From: Roseomonas alba
GTDB taxonomy: Bacteria; Pseudomonadota; Alphaproteobacteria; Acetobacterales; Acetobacteraceae
Assembly (NCBI RefSeq): GCF_019430885.1
Contig: NZ_JAHYBZ010000005.1
Location: 248,001-312,000 of the forward strand
Reading direction: 5' to 3'
DNA: 64,000 bases
Both the position numbers and the translations under genes were made by a program. Positions 35,031 through 43,591 of the stretch are shown piece by piece. The stretch's first letter is position 1, and each line of letters begins with the position of its first letter. The notes beneath the pieces are model-generated. The model searched no databases. It was not told the DNA's origin and saw only the letters and a list, made by a program, of their open reading frames with translations.

Positions 35031-35804
35031 TCATATCGCCCGGACCCACCCGCCATCCACGTCCAGGATCGCGCCCTGTAGATAGGCCGCCTGACGGGAC
35101 GCGAGGAAGGCGACAACCGCGGCGATCTCCTCAGGCTCTCCAAACCGCGCGACGCCGGTCTCCGCCGCGAGGGCCTGGGCGGCGGCTGCGGGATCGAGGC
35201 CGCGTTCCCGTTCCAGCGTGGCGATGCGCCCGGTCAGCCGGTCGGTCCGAATGCTGCCGGGGTTGATGCAGTTGACGCGCACGCCATCCGCCACGCCGCG
35301 GTCGGCCAATGCCTTGGTCAGGTTCATCAGCGCGGCATTCACCGAACCGCCGATGGCGAAGTCGGCGCTCGCGATCCGACCGCCGACGCCGGCAATGTTG
35401 ACGATGGCGCCGCCTCGCTCGCGCAGATGTGGCCAGGCGGCGCGCGCCATGCGCACGGCGCCGAACAGCTTCAGGGCGTAGCCGTCCGCCCAGGCCTCCT
35501 CGTCGAGCGCGAGGAAGTCGCCGCGCCGGGTCGCGCCGGCGCAGTTCACCAGGAGATCTAACCGCCCGAACTGCGTGAGGGCCGCCGCAACCGAGGCTGC
35601 CGCCGCCTCCGGGTCACGCAGGTCCGCGCCATGCGGCACCGCGCCCGGCAAGGCCGCCGCTTCGTCGCGCAGGCGGTCGGCCGAGCGCGCGACGAGCAGA
35701 ACGCGCATCCCTTCCGCCGCCAGCCTCCTCCCAATGGCGAGCCCGATGCCGCGGCTTGCGCCGGTCACGATGGCCGCTTGCCCGGAGAGATCGGGATAGG
35801 TCAT
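35031..35804 (-). CDS. Short-chain dehydrogenase-family protein lacking the YxxxK pair
   Basis: 257 aa SDR fold with the cofactor loop AIVTGASRGIGLAIG and LLVNCAG. Where classical SDRs have YxxxK this protein reads IGGSVNAAL, putting Gly at the Tyr and Asn at the Lys position (about 152 and 156). The usual Ser-Ser (NISS) is NIAGVGG. The cofactor site is intact but the standard catalytic acid is missing, so the reaction may be non-classical. The gene overlaps the Bug gene upstream by 4 bases and belongs to the SDR-Bug-SDR operon next to lacI. Confidence 0.88.
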   Translation of the reverse strand: MTYPDLSGQAAIVTGASRGIGLAIGRRLAAEGMRVLLVARSADRLRDEAAALPGAVPHGADLRDPEAAAASVAAALTQFGRLDLLVNCAGATRRGDFLALDEEAWADGYALKLFGAVRMARAAWPHLRERGGAIVNIAGVGGRIASADFAIGGSVNAALMNLTKALADRGVADGVRVNCINPGSIRTDRLTGRIATLERERGLDPAAAAQALAAETGVARFGEPEEIAAVVAFLASRQAAYLQGAILDVDGGWVRAI

Positions 35805-36763
35805 TCCATCGTGATCCGCGCTTCGCGCACCACGCGGCCGATCTTATCCATATCGACGCGCAGTAGCGCGCCCATCTCGGCCGGCGTGCCGCCGACGACC
35901 TGCGAGCCGAGGTCTAGCAGGCGGGCGCGCCCCTCCGGCGTGCCGACGATGGCCATGAATTCTCGGTTGAGGCGGTCGACCACCGGCTCCGGCATGCCGG
36001 CCGGGCCGATCACGGCGTACCACTCCACGATGTCGAAGCCGGGCAGCGCCGCCTCGGCGATGGTCGGCACCTCGGGGAGGTAGGGCTGGCGCTGCGCGGA
36101 GGTGACGCCGAGCGCGTGCACCGCGCCGGTGCGGACATGCGGCAGTGTCGAGCTGCCATTGCCGAACATCAGCTGGATTTCACCGGCCACCAGCGCAGCG
36201 ATCGCCGGCCCGCCGCCGCGATAGGGCACGTGCACCATGTCGACGCCGGTCATCAGCTTGAACATCTCGCCTGAGATGTGCACCGCCGACCCGATGCCCG
36301 GCGAGCCGAAGGATAGCTTGCCGGGGTTCGCCCTCCCGTAGTCGATCAGTTCGCGCACTGACTGCACTGGCAGGCTGGGGTGGACGGCGAGGATGTTCGC
36401 CACGTCCGCCAGGTGCAGGATTGGCGTCACGTCGTTCACGGGATGAAAAGGCTGGCGCGACAGCAGCGGGGCCGACACCAGCGTGCTGGTCACGATCCCG
36501 AAATTGTAGCCATCGGGCGCGGATCGCAGCAGCTCCGCCGTGCCGATGGCGCCGGAGGCGCCGCCGCGGTTCTCGATCACCACGGGCTGGCCCAGGGCAC
36601 TGGACAGCGGCGGCTGGATGATCCGCGCAAGGATGTCAGTGGTCCCGCCCGGTGGCCACGGGATCACCATCCGCAGCGGCCGCGTGGGCCAGGCCTGGGC
36701 CTGCGCGATCACCGGCATCGCCAGAGCGGCCGTTGCGCCAATCATGATGTCCCGACGCTTCAT
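35801..36763 (-). CDS. Bug/TctC-family periplasmic receptor
   Basis: 320 aa exported receptor with signal KRRDIMIGATAALAMPVIAQ and Bug landmarks AWPTRPLRMVIPWPPGGTTD, VIENRGGASGAIG and LPEVPTIAEAA. No TctAB membrane pair is near. It sits between two SDR genes in a putative LacI-controlled operon, so it probably captures or senses the substrate of those dehydrogenases. Confidence 0.92.
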   Translation of the reverse strand: MKRRDIMIGATAALAMPVIAQAQAWPTRPLRMVIPWPPGGTTDILARIIQPPLSSALGQPVVIENRGGASGAIGTAELLRSAPDGYNFGIVTSTLVSAPLLSRQPFHPVNDVTPILHLADVANILAVHPSLPVQSVRELIDYGRANPGKLSFGSPGIGSAVHISGEMFKLMTGVDMVHVPYRGGGPAIAALVAGEIQLMFGNGSSTLPHVRTGAVHALGVTSAQRQPYLPEVPTIAEAALPGFDIVEWYAVIGPAGMPEPVVDRLNREFMAIVGTPEGRARLLDLGSQVVGGTPAEMGALLRVDMDKIGRVVREARITME

Positions 36764-36792
36764 TCTTCGTTCCTCCCCGTCGTCTCATTCGT

Positions 36793-37590
36793 TCAACTCG
36801 CGGACCAGGCTCCGTCGATCGGCAGAGCCGCCCCGGTGATGTCGTCGCCCCCCGGGCCGCACAGGAAGGCGACCATGCCGGCCACCGCCCCCGGCGCGAC
36901 GAAGCGACGCGTCGGCTGCTTTTCCGCGAGGAAGTCCGCGATCGCCGCCTCGCGGTCGGTCTCTCCGCGCGCCGCCATGCCGGCGGCGATGCGCGCCTCG
37001 ATCGCCGGCGTCGGGGTGGACCCCGGGCAGATCGCGTTGCAGGTGATGCGGTCGCGGACGGTCTCCAGCGCCACGGCGCGCGAGAGCCCGATCAGGGCGG
37101 TCTTGGTCGTGACGTAGCCGACGCGCCCCGCTGTGCCGAATAGGCCGTAGACCGAGGACATGTTCACGATGCGCCCCCAGCCCCGCGCGCGCATGCCCGG
37201 CAGGGCAAGCCGGATCGCGTGGAAGGGCGCGGACAGGTTCACCGCGAGATCCTCGTCCCACGCGGCCGGCGTCAGGGCCTCGATGGGAACGAGATGTCGC
37301 GTAACCGCGTTGTTCACCAGAATGTCGGGCCCCCCGCCCGTCGCCGCAAGCAGCGCCTCGACCTCGGCCAGGTCGGCGAGGTCCGCGCGCCTGTAGGTCA
37401 CGGCGGCGCCGTGGCGGCTTGCGAGCCCATGCGCGACCGCATCGCCCTCGGCGGCCGGCGCCAGGCCATGGATCAGCACCTCGCATCCCATCGCGGCGAG
37501 GCGGTCGGCGATGGCGAGGCCAATCCCGCCCGTCGACCCCGTCACCAGCGCCCGGCGGCCCGCCAGGGTGTCATCCTTCATCCATCCCAC
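36793..37590 (-). CDS. Short-chain dehydrogenase, 3-hydroxybutyrate-dehydrogenase-like
   Basis: 265 aa classical SDR with RALVTGSTGGIGLAIADRLA, NILVNNA-type loop (DILVNNAVTRH), SSVYGLFGTAGRVGYVTTK carrying catalytic Ser-Tyr-Lys, and the segment ITCNAICPGSTPTPAIEARI typical of the 3-hydroxybutyrate dehydrogenase group. First gene of the SDR-Bug-SDR operon. Start at 37590, with a second Met at 37581. Candidate LacI operators lie at 37599-37612, directly upstream. Confidence 0.9.
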   Translation of the reverse strand: MGWMKDDTLAGRRALVTGSTGGIGLAIADRLAAMGCEVLIHGLAPAAEGDAVAHGLASRHGAAVTYRRADLADLAEVEALLAATGGGPDILVNNAVTRHLVPIEALTPAAWDEDLAVNLSAPFHAIRLALPGMRARGWGRIVNMSSVYGLFGTAGRVGYVTTKTALIGLSRAVALETVRDRITCNAICPGSTPTPAIEARIAAGMAARGETDREAAIADFLAEKQPTRRFVAPGAVAGMVAFLCGPGGDDITGAALPIDGAWSAS

Positions 37591-37598
37591 CCATCGAC

Positions 37599-37612
37599 TG
37601 AGATCGATAACC
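37599..37612. promoter_or_regulatory. LacI-type operator candidate upstream of the SDR operon
   Basis: tgagatcgataacc, 11 of 14 matches to TGATATCGATATCA. It is 8 bases upstream of the SDR start codon, a position suited to repression. Confidence 0.4.
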
Positions 37613-37697
37613 TAGGAGAGCCGCCGGGGTGACGACAAGCGGCGCAATGATCCATGCCAAGGGCCGCCTTGGCTTGCCTCGAGCCTGCAGTCTGGCA

Positions 37698-37711
37698 TGA
37701 TAGCGATATCA
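37698..37711. promoter_or_regulatory. LacI-type operator candidate upstream of the Bug-MmgE operon
   Basis: tgatagcgatatca, 13 of 14 matches to a perfect TGATATCGATATCA palindrome. It is 36 bases upstream of the Bug start, in the promoter region shared with the divergent SDR operon. Confidence 0.6.
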
Positions 37712-37747
37712 AAATGATGCGGCGAGGCCGTACGGGAGGACAACGTC

Positions 37748-38791
37748 ATGCCAGGCAGCAGGAGGCCCCATGCGCGGTGGCGGGGTGCGCCGGCCGCCGC
37801 ATCCCCGCATCAGGTCGGCCGGCGCGCCGTCCTCGCCACCGGCGGGGCGCTGGCAGCGCCCGGCGTGCGCGCGCAGGGCGGCGCTTGGCCGCAGCGCAGC
37901 ATCACGATCATCGTGCCGGCCGCTCCGGGCGGCACGCTCGACGCCCTGGCGCGTTTCTTCGCGCAAGCGATGACGCCGGCGCTGGGCCGCACCGTGGTCG
38001 TCGAGAATGTCGGCGGCGCGGGCGGCCTGATCGGCATGCAGCGCGTGACGCGCGCCGATCCGGATGGATACGCGATCGTCTTCGGGAACATGGGCGTCAT
38101 GGCCGCCTTCGTGGCGCTGCATCCGACCTCGGGCTACGACCCGCGACGCGATCTCGCGCCGGTGGCCATGGCCGCCTATGTGCCGATGGTCATCGCCGCC
38201 AGCCCGCAGAGCGGCGTGCGCAGCCTGGCAGGCCTGCTCGACCGCATCCGCGAGCGCGGGGAAGGTGTGACGTTCGGGACGGCGGGCCTCGGCACCACGA
38301 GCCATCTCGCGCCTGCGCTGCTCCTGCACCTGACGGGGCTGCGCGCGACGCTCGTCGCCTATCGCGGCGCGGGACCGGCGATGAACGACCTTGCGTCGGG
38401 AACGGTGGATGCCGTCATCGATCAGACGGTGACGATGATCCCGGCGCACCGGGGCGGGACGGCGGTCGCCCTCGCGGTGAGCGGTTCGCAGCGGGCGCCG
38501 CAACTGCCGGATGTGCCGACCTTCGCCGAAGGCGGCGTGCCTGCCTTCGACCTCGTGGTCTGGAATGCCTTCGCCGCCCCGCGCGGGACGCCCGAGCCGA
38601 TCGTCCAGCGGCTCGCCGGCGCGGTGGACGCGGCGCTCGCGGATGCCGAGTTGCAACGACGCCTCGGTGAACTTGCCGCCAGCGCGCCGGCGCGCGAGGA
38701 GCGTGGCCCGGGCCCTCTTGGCCAGCGCATCACCGCCGATGCCGCGCGGTGGATTGCAGTGGTAGAAGCGGCAGGCTTGGCGCGGCAGTAG
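37748..38791 (+). CDS. Bug/TctC-family periplasmic receptor
   Basis: 347 aa. Long N-terminal leader with a twin-arginine-like core, GRRAVLATGGALAAPGVRAQ, then Bug landmarks WPQRSITIIVPAAPGGTLDA, VVENVGGAGGLIG, DPDGYAIVFGNMG and LPDVPTFAEGG. First gene of a two-gene operon with an MmgE/PrpD-family gene 17 bases downstream. Divergent from the SDR operon, with a LacI-type palindrome between them. Confidence 0.92.
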   Translation: MPGSRRPHARWRGAPAAASPHQVGRRAVLATGGALAAPGVRAQGGAWPQRSITIIVPAAPGGTLDALARFFAQAMTPALGRTVVVENVGGAGGLIGMQRVTRADPDGYAIVFGNMGVMAAFVALHPTSGYDPRRDLAPVAMAAYVPMVIAASPQSGVRSLAGLLDRIRERGEGVTFGTAGLGTTSHLAPALLLHLTGLRATLVAYRGAGPAMNDLASGTVDAVIDQTVTMIPAHRGGTAVALAVSGSQRAPQLPDVPTFAEGGVPAFDLVVWNAFAAPRGTPEPIVQRLAGAVDAALADAELQRRLGELAASAPAREERGPGPLGQRITADAARWIAVVEAAGLARQ

Positions 38792-38808
38792 GGAGAGCGG
38801 TCAGCGGC

Positions 38809-40164
38809 ATGATGTCCGGGAAGGATGGGGCGCCTGCCCACTTGGGCGGTGCGCTCGCGCAGTTCGTCGTCGACTCGCGCTGGGACGACATACCGGCCGC
38901 CGTGCGGCACGAGGCGAAGCGCACGTTGCTCAACCATGTCGGCTGTGCGATCGGCGTGGCGCAGGATCCCGCGGTGCGGACGGCGCTCGCGGTCATGCGC
39001 CCCTTCTCCGGCGCGCCCGCGGCCACCGTGATCGCGCAGGGCGTGCGCCTCGACCCGATGGCGGCGAGCTTCGTCAACGCCATCGCCTCCAACCTGCTCG
39101 ACTACGACGACACGCATCTGGCGACCGTGATCCACCCGGCCGCCCCCGTCGCGCCGCCGGCCCTGGCCCTGGCGGAACAGCGCGGCCTGTCCGGCGCGGC
39201 CACGCTGCATGCCATCCTGCTCGGCATCGAGGTTGCCTGCCGGGTCGGGCTCGGCGTCTCGCCCGGGCATTACGCGCGCGGCTGGCACATCACGGCGAGC
39301 GCCGGCGTGTTTGGCGCCGCTGCAGCCTGCGCGAAGTTGCTCGGGCTGTCGCCGGCGCAGACCTGGCACGCGCTGGGCATCGCGGCGAGCCAGTCGGGCG
39401 GCCTCGTCGAGAACCTGCCCACGGCGGCTAAGAACGTCGCAGTCGGCAACGCGGCCCGCAACGGGCTGCTCGCGGCGCTGTTTGCCGAAGCGGGCTATGA
39501 GGCGGCGCCGGCCGCGATCGAGGGGGCGCTGGGCTGGGCCCGCGCGACCGGCGACGCCATCGACGGTGACGCCGTGGCGGGCGATCTCGCGACGCGATGG
39601 GAGGCCGCGCGGAACACCTACAAGCCCTATCCCGCTGGAATCGTCTTCCATGCGGTGATCGAGGCATGTCTCGGCCTGCGGGAGCAGCTCGGTGGCGCGG
39701 CCGACACGATCGATCGCGTGACGGTTGCGGGAGACGCCCTGCTGCTGGCCCGCGGCGACCGCGAGGTGCGCAATGAGCGCGACGCGCGTGTGAGCATCCA
39801 CCATGCCGCGGCTGTCGGCTTGATCCGGGGCCGCGCCGGCGTGCGGGACTTCGAGATGGCGGCCGTGACCGACCCTGCCCTGGCGGCGTTTCGTGGAAGG
39901 GTGACCGCGCAGCTGGACGCCGTATTGCCGCGCGGTGCGGCACGGGTGCAGGTGCGGCTTGTTGATGGATCGGAGGTCATCCGCACGGTCACCACGCCGC
40001 GCGGCAGCCTCGAGATGCCGATGACGGATACGGAACTCGCCGCGAAGTTCAGGGAGAACGCCGCCCTGGGCGGCATCGCCGAGCGGAGTGAAGCCCTCGT
40101 CGACGCGCTCTGGGCGATCGATGCCGCGCCGTCGTTGCAAGGCCTGTCGAGGCTGCTGGCCTAG
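38809..40164 (+). CDS. MmgE/PrpD-family protein
   Basis: 451 aa. The ATG at 38809 follows GGGAGAG. Landmarks of the family (2-methylcitrate dehydratase, cis-aconitate decarboxylase, iminodisuccinate epimerase): EAKRTLLNHVGCAIGVAQDP, NLLDYDDTHLATVIHPAAPV, GWHITASAGVFGAAAACAKL and KPYPAGIVFHAVIEAC. It likely acts as a hydro-lyase, epimerase or decarboxylase on a di- or tricarboxylic acid. Paired with a Bug receptor and controlled region of a LacI regulator. Propionate-pathway partners prpB and prpC are absent, so methylcitrate use is unlikely. Confidence 0.9.
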   Translation: MMSGKDGAPAHLGGALAQFVVDSRWDDIPAAVRHEAKRTLLNHVGCAIGVAQDPAVRTALAVMRPFSGAPAATVIAQGVRLDPMAASFVNAIASNLLDYDDTHLATVIHPAAPVAPPALALAEQRGLSGAATLHAILLGIEVACRVGLGVSPGHYARGWHITASAGVFGAAAACAKLLGLSPAQTWHALGIAASQSGGLVENLPTAAKNVAVGNAARNGLLAALFAEAGYEAAPAAIEGALGWARATGDAIDGDAVAGDLATRWEAARNTYKPYPAGIVFHAVIEACLGLREQLGGAADTIDRVTVAGDALLLARGDREVRNERDARVSIHHAAAVGLIRGRAGVRDFEMAAVTDPALAAFRGRVTAQLDAVLPRGAARVQVRLVDGSEVIRTVTTPRGSLEMPMTDTELAAKFRENAALGGIAERSEALVDALWAIDAAPSLQGLSRLLA

Positions 40165-40261
40165 GCCGCCCCATCCGATTCGTCGCGGATCCCGACCCGC
40201 CGCGGCGCCGCCAGACGCGCCGTCGCGGCATTGGGCTTCTGCGCTGCGGCAGGCGGAGAGT

Positions 40262-40360
40262 AGAACGGCGGTGGAAGAGATTTGCCGCAAGCCCGGCGTC
40301 TCCGAGCCGACCTTCTACAGGCGGAAGAAGCAGTTCGCCGGGATGGGCGTGGCGGAGATG
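40262..40360 (+). mobile_element. IS3-family orfA fragment
   Basis: About 33 codons reading VEEICRKPGVSEPTFYRRKK then QFAGMGVAEM, the helix-turn-helix of IS3-family OrfA. It begins and ends abruptly inside otherwise unassigned sequence between the MmgE-type gene and a GntR gene. Inactive scar. Confidence 0.75.
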
Positions 40361-40455
40361 GTAACGAGAGCCCTCGAACTCCCCTTGGAGGCAACCTGTC
40401 CTAACGATCCCGTTGATCTGGCGCTTCCAGGAGCACACACGTGATCAGATGCATG

Positions 40456-40490
40456 CATGAGGTCCTGTGCCGTCTCGACCCGACCTCATG
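40456..40490. promoter_or_regulatory. Inverted repeat upstream of gntR
   Basis: Perfect 9-bp arms catgaggtc (40456-40464) and gacctcatg (40482-40490), 17 bases apart, ending 20 bases before the GTG start. Possible autoregulatory site. Confidence 0.4.
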
Positions 40491-40510
40491 AAGGCCTGTA
40501 GTCTGCGGCT

Positions 40511-41290
40511 GTGACGCGCATCCCTGTGCCAGTTCCCGATGCGGGTGAAACGCAGCCCAGGCGCCGGGCGGCTACAGGCGCGACTTTCCCGCCCGGCCTG
40601 TCCGCGGTGCCGAAGCTCACCGACCGGGTAGCCCAGGCGCTTCAAGACCACATCGTTGGGAGTGGCCTTCTGCCTGGCGCACAGCTTCCAACCATCGCCA
40701 CGCTGTCCAGCACCTACGGCGTCAGCCCGACGGTGGTGCGGGAGGCGCTGGCGCGGCTGCGATCCGAGGGACTTGTCGAGGTCCGCCAAGGGTCCGGCGC
40801 CTATGTCTCCGGCGCATTGCGGCCCTTCCGGATTGCGGCTGAGCCGGGGGGCGACGCCTCCGTCCTGCGCGTGCTGGAATTGCGCCTGGGACTGGAAGCG
40901 GAAGCCGCCGCGCTGGCCGCCACCCGCGCCAGCCGGACCCAGCTGCGGCACATCCGGGACGCCTTCAAGGCCTTCACGGTGCGGATCGAAGCAGACGAGC
41001 CCGCGATGGCGGAAGATCTGCGCTTCCATCGCGCAGTCGCGGAAGCGGCCGGCAACCCGCTCTTCGCGGAGTTCCAGACCTTCCTGCAGCAGTATCTCAC
41101 CGACAGCATCGGCGTGTCGCACGGCCGCAGCCGCGAGGCCGGACGGATGCGAGCGGTGCTGGCGGAGCACGGCCGTATCCTCGACGCGATCGCGGCCCGC
41201 GACGCCGAGGGCGCGCGGGCCGCAATGCGGGATCATCTGCAGGCTGGCATGGCGCGGCTTCGGCGTCCCGTGCGGAGGGGATCGCCCTAG
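40511..41290 (+). CDS. GntR-family regulator, FCD (FadR) type
   Basis: 259 aa from a GTG start. A 30-residue lead precedes the winged helix (LTDRVAQALQDHIVGSGLLP, YGVSPTVVREALARLRSEGL, VRQGSGAYVS). The FCD domain follows (VLRVLELRLGLEAEAAALAA, DLRFHRAVAEAAGN, EHGRILDAIAARDAEGARAA). The sequence resembles regulators of sugar-acid dehydratase operons. It is convergent with the MR/MLE gene behind it. A palindrome at 43555-43567 in the divergent promoter of that module is a plausible target. Confidence 0.9.
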   Translation: MTRIPVPVPDAGETQPRRRAATGATFPPGLSAVPKLTDRVAQALQDHIVGSGLLPGAQLPTIATLSSTYGVSPTVVREALARLRSEGLVEVRQGSGAYVSGALRPFRIAAEPGGDASVLRVLELRLGLEAEAAALAATRASRTQLRHIRDAFKAFTVRIEADEPAMAEDLRFHRAVAEAAGNPLFAEFQTFLQQYLTDSIGVSHGRSREAGRMRAVLAEHGRILDAIAARDAEGARAAMRDHLQAGMARLRRPVRRGSP

Positions 41291-41317
41291 GCTGCGTGCA
41301 CCCGTCGACGGTTGGCG

Positions 41318-42472
41318 CTAGGTCAGGACGCGCCAGATCTCCTCACCGCCGATGTCCTGCGCGCCGTAACGGCGGATGGCTTCCGGGTCGAAGTCGAAGC
41401 CGAGCCCCGGTCCCTTCGGCAGCAGCAGATCACCCTTGTCCAGCACGAGCTGCGTGTCGATCAACCGGCGGAAGTTCACCACGTGATCGTCGGGCATGAA
41501 CTCGACATAGGAGACACTTGGCGCGCTGGCGGCGAGATGGACATGCACGTCGTGCCAGGCATGGGGCGAGGTCGCGACACCGAAGCAGGACGCCATGGCC
41601 GTGATGCGCCGCCATTCCGTGATGCCGCCGCAGACCGTCGCATCGGTCTGGAGGATCGCCGCGGCGCGCTTCTCCAGCAATTCGCGGAAGCGCCAGCGAC
41701 CGGCCTCGATCTCGCCGGTCGCCACGGGGACCGGCGTGGCGCGGGCAAGGGCGGCGTGGTTCTCGATGTCATCCGGGAGGAACGGCTCCTCGATCCAGTA
41801 GGGATTCATCGGCTCGAAGCGGCGGATGTACTGGAGCGCGGTGGGCAGGTCTGACCAGGCGTTGTTCGCGTCGAGCATCAGCTCCACGTCAGGGCCGACG
41901 GCGTTGCGCGCCACCTGCAGGCGGGCGGCCTCCTGCGCCGGGGTCCGGCCCCGGGCGCCGACCTTGATCTTCACCGCACGGTGGCCCGCCGCGACGAAGG
42001 CCTGCAACTCCTCCGCCAGCTCCTTGTCGCCCTTGCCTGGCCAGTAGTAGCCGCCGCTGCCGTAAGAGGGCACGCGGTCCAGCGCCGCGGCGCCGAGATA
42101 GCGGTAGAGCGGTAGCCCCGCGAGACGGGCATTGAGATCCCAGATCGCGATATCGATGGCGCTGAGCGCGCGCATGACGCCGCCGACGCGGCCGAGCAGC
42201 AGTGTCTCCTGGTACATGTCGTGCCAGATGCCCTCGACGCGGTGGCAATCCTGGCCGACCACCTTGTGCGAGAGCGCGTCCACCACGGCATCGAAAAGTA
42301 GACGCCCCGCCTTGTTCACAGCGTAGCAATAGCCGAGCCCGGCTGTGCCATCCTCCGCCCGCACACGGACAAGGCAGTACTCGCGGGCTGTGACTTGCCG
42401 GGTGGAGAAGTTGATGGGCCGGTCCAGCGGGACGCGGGCGACACAGACCTCGACCGAGGCGATCTTCGGCAT
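41318..42472 (-). CDS. Enolase-superfamily enzyme (mandelate racemase/muconate cycloisomerase type)
   Basis: 384 aa. The active-site pattern is complete: K168 and K170 in AVKIKVG, metal ligands D201 (LDANNAW), E228 (WIEEPF), E254 (ATGEIE), then D277 (QTDATVCGG) and H304 (SPHAWHDVH) of the His-Asp dyad. This KxK plus His-Asp arrangement is that of mandelate racemase-type racemases and acid-sugar dehydratases. It follows a Bug receptor gene by 9 bases. Substrate is probably a hydroxy or sugar acid, but it cannot be named. Confidence 0.9.
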   Translation of the reverse strand: MPKIASVEVCVARVPLDRPINFSTRQVTAREYCLVRVRAEDGTAGLGYCYAVNKAGRLLFDAVVDALSHKVVGQDCHRVEGIWHDMYQETLLLGRVGGVMRALSAIDIAIWDLNARLAGLPLYRYLGAAALDRVPSYGSGGYYWPGKGDKELAEELQAFVAAGHRAVKIKVGARGRTPAQEAARLQVARNAVGPDVELMLDANNAWSDLPTALQYIRRFEPMNPYWIEEPFLPDDIENHAALARATPVPVATGEIEAGRWRFRELLEKRAAAILQTDATVCGGITEWRRITAMASCFGVATSPHAWHDVHVHLAASAPSVSYVEFMPDDHVVNFRRLIDTQLVLDKGDLLLPKGPGLGFDFDPEAIRRYGAQDIGGEEIWRVLT

Positions 42473-42481
42473 GGAGTTTCC

Positions 42482-43474
42482 TTATTCGGGGCGGATGTTG
42501 GCGGCGCGGATCAGCTCCGACCACTTCCGGTCCTCGTCCAGCATGAGCCGGGCGAATTCCTCCGGCGGCCGGTTGAGGACCACCGCGTCCTGCGAGGTGA
42601 AGCGTTCCTGCACCGCCGGATTCGACAGGGCGCGCGAGACGTCCGCCGCCATGCGCTGCACCATCGGCTGCGGCATCCTGGCCGGGCCGATCACGCCGAA
42701 CCACACATCGGCCTCGTAGTCGCGCAGGCCTTGCTCGGCCATGGTCGGCACGTTCGGCAGCATGGTGGAGCGCGCAGCAGTGGTGACGCCGATCGGGGTC
42801 AGCAGACCCTCCCGCACCTGGTTCAGAACCTGCGTCGTGGTGAGGAGGGCGAGCGGGACCACGCCCGACAGCAGATCCGTCATGGCCGGTGCGCCGCCGC
42901 GATAGGCGACGTGATTGAGGCGGATGCCAGCCGTCTTCGTCAGCAATTCCATGGCGAGCTGCTGAGCCGAGCCCGGGCCGGGCGAAGCATAGTCGATGTC
43001 GCCGGGCTTGTCCGACGCGAGTCGGATCAGGTCCTGCAAGCTCCGCGCGGGGAAGCGCGGATTGCCCACCACGATGAAGGGAGAGCGGGCGACGAGGCCG
43101 ATCGGCGTCACGTCGCTCAGCGGGTTGTAGGGCAGGTTCGGGTAGAGCGCGCGGTTGGTGACGTGGGAGGAGATGGTGAACATCAGCGTCTCGCCGTTCG
43201 GTTCGCTCTTCACCAACGCCTCGGTCGCGATGATGCCGTTGGCGCCGCCGCGATTCTCCACCACGACCGGGACGGACCACATCTTCGAAAGCTCGTCCGA
43301 CAGGGCCCGGGCGAAGATGTCGGTGGAGCCGCCCGGTGGGAAGCCGACGATCATTTTCACCGGCCGTCCGGCCGTCGGAGACGCCGTAGGCTGCGCCCGG
43401 ATGGTGGCTGGCAGGACGGCCATCGGCGCGGCGAGCGCCAGAACGGCGCGTCGGGTCGGGTTCCGTTGCGACAT
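42482..43474 (-). CDS. Bug/TctC-family periplasmic receptor
   Basis: 330 aa from the ATG at 43474, with leader NPTRRAVLALAAPMAVLPAT ending near IRAQ. Bug landmarks are GRPVKMIVGFPPGGSTDIFA, VVENRGGANGIIA and LPNVPTMAEQG. First gene of a Bug-MR/MLE operon, divergent from a second enolase-superfamily gene. A longer in-frame start at 43546 would run past the likely operator and lacks a signal at the N-terminus. Confidence 0.92.
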   Translation of the reverse strand: MSQRNPTRRAVLALAAPMAVLPATIRAQPTASPTAGRPVKMIVGFPPGGSTDIFARALSDELSKMWSVPVVVENRGGANGIIATEALVKSEPNGETLMFTISSHVTNRALYPNLPYNPLSDVTPIGLVARSPFIVVGNPRFPARSLQDLIRLASDKPGDIDYASPGPGSAQQLAMELLTKTAGIRLNHVAYRGGAPAMTDLLSGVVPLALLTTTQVLNQVREGLLTPIGVTTAARSTMLPNVPTMAEQGLRDYEADVWFGVIGPARMPQPMVQRMAADVSRALSNPAVQERFTSQDAVVLNRPPEEFARLMLDEDRKWSELIRAANIRPE

Positions 43475-43554
43475 GTCCGTGTTCCTCTGCTCCCGGCTTG
43501 TTGGGGGTCGGGCTGCCGCGGAACCTAGCCAGCTTGGCGACGGCAAGTCAAATG

Positions 43555-43567
43555 GTCATCATATGAC
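43555..43567. promoter_or_regulatory. Palindromic operator candidate in the divergent promoter
   Basis: gtcatcatatgac: perfect 5-bp arms GTCAT/ATGAC around 3 bases, the size of FCD-type GntR operators. Located between divergent Bug-MR/MLE and galactonate-dehydratase-like genes. Confidence 0.5.
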
Positions 43568-43591
43568 TCTATCGCCAAGGGAGAGAGGCGC

